Below are positions 59,801-64,000 of a DNA stretch of 64,000 nt, piece by piece (position 1 is the first letter of the stretch; every line of letters starts with the position of its first letter). The translations under genes and the position numbers were made by a program. The stretch is from Chromobacterium paludis. Lineage in GTDB: Bacteria; Pseudomonadota; Gammaproteobacteria; Burkholderiales; Chromobacteriaceae. The notes under the pieces were generated by a model that had not been told where the DNA came from, did not search any database, and saw only the letters and a program-made list of their open reading frames with translations. The stretch is taken from positions 434,001 through 498,000 of the forward strand of contig NZ_CP043473.1 of assembly GCF_008275125.1 (NCBI RefSeq). The letters are read 5' to 3'.

Positions 59801-60129
59801 AGTTCACTGCCGGACAGGCAGCTCAGAAAATGACCGCGGCCAACAAGATTCTGCATTACGTGTTCACTGCCGGACAGGCAGCTCAGAAATGCAAAACGTT
59901 CACCGTCAACGCCTCCACCGGGTTCGCTGCCGGACCGGCAGCTCAGAAATGCATTTTCCGCCGCCAATACCGCTGCGTCAGGTTCACTGCCGGACAGGCA
60001 GCTCAGAAAATCCGGCAGTTTCAAGATGTCCCCCAGGGCCAGTTCACTGCCGGACAGGCAGCTCAGAAATCGGCGTCCAGATGTTCCAGAAGGATCGCCA
60101 CATTTACCGCCGGACAGGCAAGTTCCCCG
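56871..60129 (+). CRISPR. Type I-F CRISPR array, leader-distal part (55 repeats)
   Basis: Continues the same array after the IS: 55 repeats and 54 spacers, making 93 repeats and 92 spacers overall when the IS-split spacer is counted once. Spacers are 32 nt (four of 33 nt), with one of only 19 nt at 59603-59621. The repeat at 59922 has two changes outside the stem pairs. The last unit (60102-60129) is clearly degenerate, with changes in the first half and a lost 3' handle, marking the old trailer end. Confidence 0.98.
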
Positions 60130-60198
60130 CATGCGCAGGGGGATTTGCACGGAATGACGGTGGCGATGGAGCAGTGCTTATGTGTCCTGTGGGCCAGC

Positions 60199-61110
60199 TT
60201 AGTGGCTGCGCGGTTCCTTTCGTCGGTGGAGGTCGGCTTCGCGGGTCAGGTGGTCTAGCAGCCGTAGTGTTAGGCTTTCTCGCGCGGCGTTGGCGGGCCA
60301 GACGGCGTAGACCCCCAGCGTTTCCACTTGCCATTCCGGCAGTACGTTTGCCAGCCGTCCGGCGGCGATATCGTCTTCCACCAGAAAGGCCGGCGGGGTG
60401 GCCAGGCCGCAGCCGGCGATGGCCAGCCGGCAGGCGGCGTCTATGTTGTTGACGGTCAGGCGCGGCTGGAAGGCGAAGGTTTGGGTTTCGCCGGCACTCA
60501 GGCTCAGCGTCTTGCGGTTGGGCCGCATGCGTATGCCCAGCCAGGGCCAGTCCGCCAGCGCTGCCGGCGTTTGCGGCGCCGCGCGTTCCGCCAGCAGCGA
60601 GGGCGCGGCCACGGTGATGCGCGGCATGTCTAGCAGGCGGCGCGATTTCAGCGCGCTGTCCGGCAGTTCGCCAATGCGGATGGCCAGGTCTATGCCGTCG
60701 CGTATCAAATCGCGCTTTTCGTCGCTGAAGTCCAGCGTCAATTCCACCTTGGGGTGGCGCTGGGCGAAATCGGCCAGCCTCTCCACCAGCGGGTGGCGGG
60801 CGAAGAAGGCGGGCAGCGTCACGCTGAGCGAGCCGGCCGGTTCCGCCGCGCGGCCGGCCAGCGCGTTGAGCCCGCTTTCCGCCGCCTGCAGCATGGCTTG
60901 CGCGTGCTGGTACAGCGCCTGGCCATCCGGCGTCAGCGACAGCTTGCGGGTGGAGCGGTACAGCAGCGCCGCGCCCAGCTTGCCTTCCAGCTGCGATACA
61001 TGATGGCTGACCACGGAGGGCGACAAGCGCAGCGCGCGCGCGGCGGCGCGGAACGATCCGGTTTCCACGGTTTTGGCGAAGACGGCCAGGGCGCGCAGTT
61101 CGTCTATCAT
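60199..61110 (-). CDS. LysR-family transcriptional regulator
   Basis: 303 residues. The N-terminal winged HTH (VFAKTVETGSFRAAARALRLSPSVVSHHVSQLEGKLGAALLYRSTRKLSLT) is followed by a periplasmic-binding-protein-like effector domain. It is divergent from the DUF2000-LysE genes with a gap of 98 bp, so it probably controls the exporter; the inducer is unknown. The start at MIDELRALAVF is typical. Confidence 0.93.
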   Translation of the reverse strand: MIDELRALAVFAKTVETGSFRAAARALRLSPSVVSHHVSQLEGKLGAALLYRSTRKLSLTPDGQALYQHAQAMLQAAESGLNALAGRAAEPAGSLSVTLPAFFARHPLVERLADFAQRHPKVELTLDFSDEKRDLIRDGIDLAIRIGELPDSALKSRRLLDMPRITVAAPSLLAERAAPQTPAALADWPWLGIRMRPNRKTLSLSAGETQTFAFQPRLTVNNIDAACRLAIAGCGLATPPAFLVEDDIAAGRLANVLPEWQVETLGVYAVWPANAARESLTLRLLDHLTREADLHRRKEPRSH

Positions 61111-61208
61111 TGTTCGATTTTTTCGATCAGACAGTTTTAATTGATCTGGATTGTAGCGTATTTGATGCCGGCGCATAGTGCATGCATTCCCATTCACCGG
61201 AGCGTGCC

Positions 61209-61622
61209 ATGCAGGATATGCGTTGCGCCATCATCGTCGATCCCGAGCTGCCGGCTGGGGTGATCGCCAATACCGCGGCCGTGTTGTCGCTGACCCTGGG
61301 CCGCCGCCATCCTGAGCTGATAGGCGAGGATTTATTGGACGCGCGGGGCGAGGCCAGGAGCGGCATCACCACCTTGCCCATTCCCATTTTGAAGTGCGGC
61401 GCGGAACAGCTGCGCGCCTTGCGCGCGGCGGCCAGCGCGCATGGCGGCGAACTGACCCTGGTGGAGCTGATCAGCGCCACGCGCAGCACCCGCAGTTATC
61501 AGGAGTACGCGGCGGCGCTGGCCGCCACGGCAGAGGATGAGCTGCAGTACCAGGGCCTGGCCTTGTGCGGTCCGGCCAAGCGGGTGCGCCAGCTGACCGG
61601 CAGCCTGGGCCTGTTGCGCTAG
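61209..61622 (+). CDS. DUF2000 family protein
   Basis: 137-residue cytosolic protein of the DUF2000 family (RCAIIVDPELPAGVIANTAAVLSLTLGRRHPELIG at the N-terminus). The function is not known; the fold resembles peptidyl-tRNA hydrolase 2. The start has GGAG 6 nt upstream. It lies 10 bp before the LysE gene. Confidence 0.8.
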   Translation: MQDMRCAIIVDPELPAGVIANTAAVLSLTLGRRHPELIGEDLLDARGEARSGITTLPIPILKCGAEQLRALRAAASAHGGELTLVELISATRSTRSYQEYAAALAATAEDELQYQGLALCGPAKRVRQLTGSLGLLR

Positions 61623-61632
61623 GGGGGATGCC

Positions 61633-62244
61633 ATGATCTGGAGCTTCATCATCGCCACCGCCCTGGTCACGCTGCTGCCGGGACCGTCCATGCTGGTGAT
61701 CGTGGCCGCGGCCCTGCGCGAGGGCTGGCGGGCCGGCGCGGCGGCGTCGCTGGGCGTGGTGGCGGCGGACGCCATGCTGTTGCTGGCGGCCTTGAGCGGC
61801 CTGGGCGCGCTGGCGCAGGCCTCGCCCGCCTTGTTGCTGGCGCTGAAGTGGCTGGGAGCGGCTTATTTGCTGTGGCTGGGCATCGGGCTGCTGCGCGCTG
61901 CGCCGGCCGCCGGCTCATCTATCTCGCCTCTGGCCGGCGGCGCGTTCCGCCGCGGGCTGATGGTTACGCTGCCCAATCCCAAGATCATCGGGTTTCTGAT
62001 CGTGTATTTTCCGCAGTTCATCCGGCCGGAGCAGGATGCGGCGCGGCAGATGCTGCTGCTGGGGCCGCTGTTCCTGCTGACCGTGCTGGCGGTGTTCCTG
62101 CTGTGCGTGGCGGCGGTGTTCCTGCTGTGCGTGGCGGCGGCGCGCCTGCTGGGCGAAGCCGTGGCCGGCGAGGGCCGCTGCTGGCCCGCCCGTTTGTGCG
62201 GCTGCAGTCTGATCGCCTGCGGCCTGTATTCCGCCTTGGGCTGA
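61633..62244 (+). CDS. LysE/RhtB-family amino acid exporter
   Basis: 203 residues with about six membrane helices. The N-terminal family motif LVTLLPGPSMLVIVAAALREGWRAG and the middle NPKIIGFLIVYFPQF are present. A perfect 24-bp tandem duplication (62089-62112 and 62113-62136) repeats AVFLLCVA inside a membrane helix. Substrate unknown; regulation by the divergent LysR gene is likely. Confidence 0.88.
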   Translation: MIWSFIIATALVTLLPGPSMLVIVAAALREGWRAGAAASLGVVAADAMLLLAALSGLGALAQASPALLLALKWLGAAYLLWLGIGLLRAAPAAGSSISPLAGGAFRRGLMVTLPNPKIIGFLIVYFPQFIRPEQDAARQMLLLGPLFLLTVLAVFLLCVAAVFLLCVAAARLLGEAVAGEGRCWPARLCGCSLIACGLYSALG

Positions 62245-62247
62245 GGC

Positions 62248-62913
62248 TTAGCCTAGCGCGCGTTCCAGCCAGCGCCACAGCTCGGGCGCGGTAAAGTCCG
62301 CGATGACGGCGGCGGCGCCCGCGTCTAGCAGCGTTTGCGGCGGCAGCGCGCCGGCGATGCCGTAGCTGTGGATGCCGGCGGCGTGGGCGGCGCGCATGCC
62401 GGACGGGGAGTCCTCGAAGGCGCAGGCGCGCTCGGCGCGGCCGCCCAGCCGGGCCAAGCCTGTCTGGTAGGGCAGGGGGTGCGGCTTGCCGTGCGCCAGC
62501 TCGTCGCCTATCACCAACGCGTCTATCCGGTCCGTCAGGCCCAGCCCGGCCAGCATCAGCTCGGCGTTGGCGCGCGGCGCGTTGGTGACCACGGCGATGC
62601 CCACGCCATGGCGCTCGGCCCAGTCGAACAGCTCCGGCGCGCCCGGCGTCGGCGTCAGCCGGGTGACGGAGTCGCGAAACAGCCGCTCCTTGCATTCGGC
62701 CAGCTCCAGGTGCCGCTCCGGCAGGTCCGGGAACAGCCGGCCCATGATGGCCTCGTTGGTGGCGCCGACGATGTGGTGCAAGAACGTGTCGTGATCCAGC
62801 GCGCGGCCATGCTCGGCCATCAGGGCGCGGAAGGCGTCGAAGTGCAGATCGTCGGTATGGGTCAGGGTGCCGTCCAGATCGAACAGCAGACAGAAATCGG
62901 CTTTGGCGTTCAC
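62248..62913 (-). CDS. HAD-superfamily hydrolase, beta-phosphoglucomutase-like
   Basis: 221 residues with HAD motif I FDLDGTL (Asp12, Asp14), an alpha-helical cap of the CbbY/PGMB type (about 18-80), motif II VVTNAPR, motif III Lys in HGKPHPLPY and motif IV FEDSPSGMRAA. Family members dephosphorylate sugar phosphates such as phosphoglycolate. The substrate cannot be told. Confidence 0.88.
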   Translation of the reverse strand: MNAKADFCLLFDLDGTLTHTDDLHFDAFRALMAEHGRALDHDTFLHHIVGATNEAIMGRLFPDLPERHLELAECKERLFRDSVTRLTPTPGAPELFDWAERHGVGIAVVTNAPRANAELMLAGLGLTDRIDALVIGDELAHGKPHPLPYQTGLARLGGRAERACAFEDSPSGMRAAHAAGIHSYGIAGALPPQTLLDAGAAAVIADFTAPELWRWLERALG

Positions 62914-63006
62914 GGATAGGCCTTTGTTATCAGTCGCATGGACAGTTTTCTAAACTGTACTGGTGCGTATGGTTTTGCTGAGCGCCCATCATGGCATCTG
63001 CCCAGC

Positions 63007-63033
63007 AAAAACGCCACCGCTAGGGTGGCGTTT
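63007..63033 (-). terminator. Terminator of sdaA
   Basis: Minus strand: stem AAACGCCACC/GGTGGCGTTT with loop CTAGC, followed by a short T-tract (TTTTT). Confidence 0.82.
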
Positions 63034-63050
63034 GATGGCTCAGGCTAAGG

Positions 63051-64000
63051 TCAGGCGCAGGCCGCGTCGTCCACCCAGCGTATGGCTTGGCTGGGCGCGA
63101 CCTTGCTTTCCGCCTTGATCTGCAGGGCGAGGCCGCCGCAGGAGGTTTCGCGGTACTTGGCGTCCATGTCCTTGCCGGTTTCGTACATGGCGGCGATGAC
63201 CTTGTCCAGCGATACCTTGGGGCTGCTGACGCGGTGCATGGCCATGCGGGCGGCGTTGATGGCCTTGACCGCGGCGATGGCGTTGCGCTCGATGCACGGA
63301 ATCTGCACCTGGCCGCCCACCGGGTCGCAGGTCAGGCCCAGGTTGTGCTCCATGGCGATTTCCGCCGCCATGCACACCTGGGACGGGCTGCCGCCCATCA
63401 ACTCGGTCAGGCCGGCCGCGGCCATGGAACAGGCCACGCCCACTTCGCCCTGGCAGCCCACTTCCGCGCCGGAGATGGAGGCGTTGAGCTTGAACAGGCA
63501 GCCGATGGCGCCGGAGGACAGGAAGAAGCGCAGGCAGCTGTCGTCGTCCAGCGGCTGGATGAAGTGGTTGTAATAGGCCAGCACGGCCGGGACGATGCCG
63601 CAGGCGCCGTTGGTGGGCGCGGTCACTACGCGGCCGCCGGCCGCGTTTTCCTCAGACATGGCCATGGCGTACATATTGACCCAGTCCATCACGCTCATCG
63701 GGTCCTTGGCCACGGTCAGCGAGCTGGTCAGCATCCGGTGCAGGGCCGGGGCGCGGCGCGGGATGCGCATCGGGCCGGGCAGGTTGCCCTCGGTGCGCAT
63801 GCCGCGCTCTATGCTGCCCTTCATGACTTCCCATACGCGGCGGAAGTGGGCCTGGGTGTCCTTGACGTCGTGGAAGGCCTTCTCGTTTTCCAGCACCAGG
63901 GCGGCGATGGACAGGCCGGTTTCCTCGCACATGTCGATCAGTTGCTGGGCGGTGACGAAGTGATACGGCACCGGGGTGTCGCTGCAGCTGGATTGGTCGA
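63051..64000 (-). CDS. sdaA: L-serine ammonia-lyase (5' end outside window)
   Basis: C-terminal about 316 residues of a single-chain Fe-S L-serine dehydratase, which converts L-serine to pyruvate and ammonia. Blocks visible are [59 protein letters not shown] and [11 protein letters not shown], which carry the cysteines that hold the [4Fe-4S] cluster. The family is about 455 residues long, so roughly 140 residues lie beyond base 64000. Confidence 0.95.
   Translation of the reverse strand, partial: DQSSCSDTPVPYHFVTAQQLIDMCEETGLSIAALVLENEKAFHDVKDTQAHFRRVWEVMKGSIERGMRTEGNLPGPMRIPRRAPALHRMLTSSLTVAKDPMSVMDWVNMYAMAMSEENAAGGRVVTAPTNGACGIVPAVLAYYNHFIQPLDDDSCLRFFLSSGAIGCLFKLNASISGAEVGCQGEVGVACSMAAAGLTELMGGSPSQVCMAAEIAMEHNLGLTCDPVGGQVQIPCIERNAIAAVKAINAARMAMHRVSSPKVSLDKVIAAMYETGKDMDAKYRETSCGGLALQIKAESKVAPSQAIRWVDDAACA

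Noticed and set aside
53240..60258. Many overlapping ORFs in all frames across the array, with repetitive peptides such as HCRTGSSE, SLPDRQLRK and FLSCLSGSE
   Set aside because: They are translations of the 28-nt CRISPR repeat with spacer-derived linkers, not genes.

Overview
The window looks like a chromosomal segment of a GC-rich betaproteobacterium of the order Neisseriales, most likely Chromobacterium or a close relative. The evidence is the gene order thrS-infC-rpmI-rplT-pheS-pheT-ihfA-merR, polyhydroxyalkanoate genes (phaP/phaR), an Arg32-type EF-P with its rhamnosyltransferase EarP, and an H-NS-like protein of the YRDP..TWTGRGRKP type. The species is inferred from gene content and protein style, not from a database search.

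Layout. 1-2.9 kb: end of a PuuB-like oxidoreductase and an AT-rich, probably foreign cobalamin-binding radical SAM gene. 2.9-10.3 kb (minus strand): mutL, dedA and tgt-yajC-secD-secF. 10.4-18.2 kb: tRNA-Val, then translation genes from thrS to ihfA, a MerR-type regulator and tRNA-Pro; thrS is preceded by an apparent threonine attenuator. 18.5-27.6 kb: DUF1289 protein, TPMT-like methyltransferase, a chemoreceptor, a manganese exporter behind a yybP-ykoY riboswitch, mscL, an EamA exporter, three identical tRNA-Asn genes, ygfZ, an H-NS-like gene and a PilZ-like protein. 27.6-44.2 kb: M14 carboxypeptidase, phaP/phaR, TPR-methyltransferase, GIDE-LemA pair, rimO, a CBS-PAS-GGDEF-EAL protein, rarA-serS, efp-earP and a large secreted glycosidase-like protein. 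60.2-64 kb: a LysR regulator divergent from DUF2000-LysE genes, a HAD phosphatase and the end of sdaA.

The accessory core (44.4-60.1 kb) is a complete type I-F CRISPR-Cas system: cas1, cas2-3, csy1-csy2-csy3-csy4, a leader, and a long array of 93 repeats (92 spacers). The array is interrupted by an intact 1,198-bp ISAs1-family element that landed inside one spacer. A 10-bp target duplication is visible, and removing the element with one duplicate restores a 32-nt spacer exactly.

The most interesting signal lies in the 479-bp gap between cas2-3 and csy1. On the minus strand two degenerate repeats flank one 34-nt spacer and are followed by a hairpin-plus-U terminator. The first 17 nt of this spacer match a site 30-60 bp away at 15 of 17 positions. 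The only mismatches are positions 6 and 12, which type I effectors flip out and do not read. The site has a CC PAM and abuts the -35 box of a near-consensus promoter pointing toward csy1. Downstream of that promoter a strong Shine-Dalgarno precedes an 11-codon ORF with tandem rare AGA-AGA codons. I read this as a candidate CreTA/CreR-type module: a crRNA-like RNA that directs the Csy complex to repress a toxic small RNA and/or the csy operon itself.
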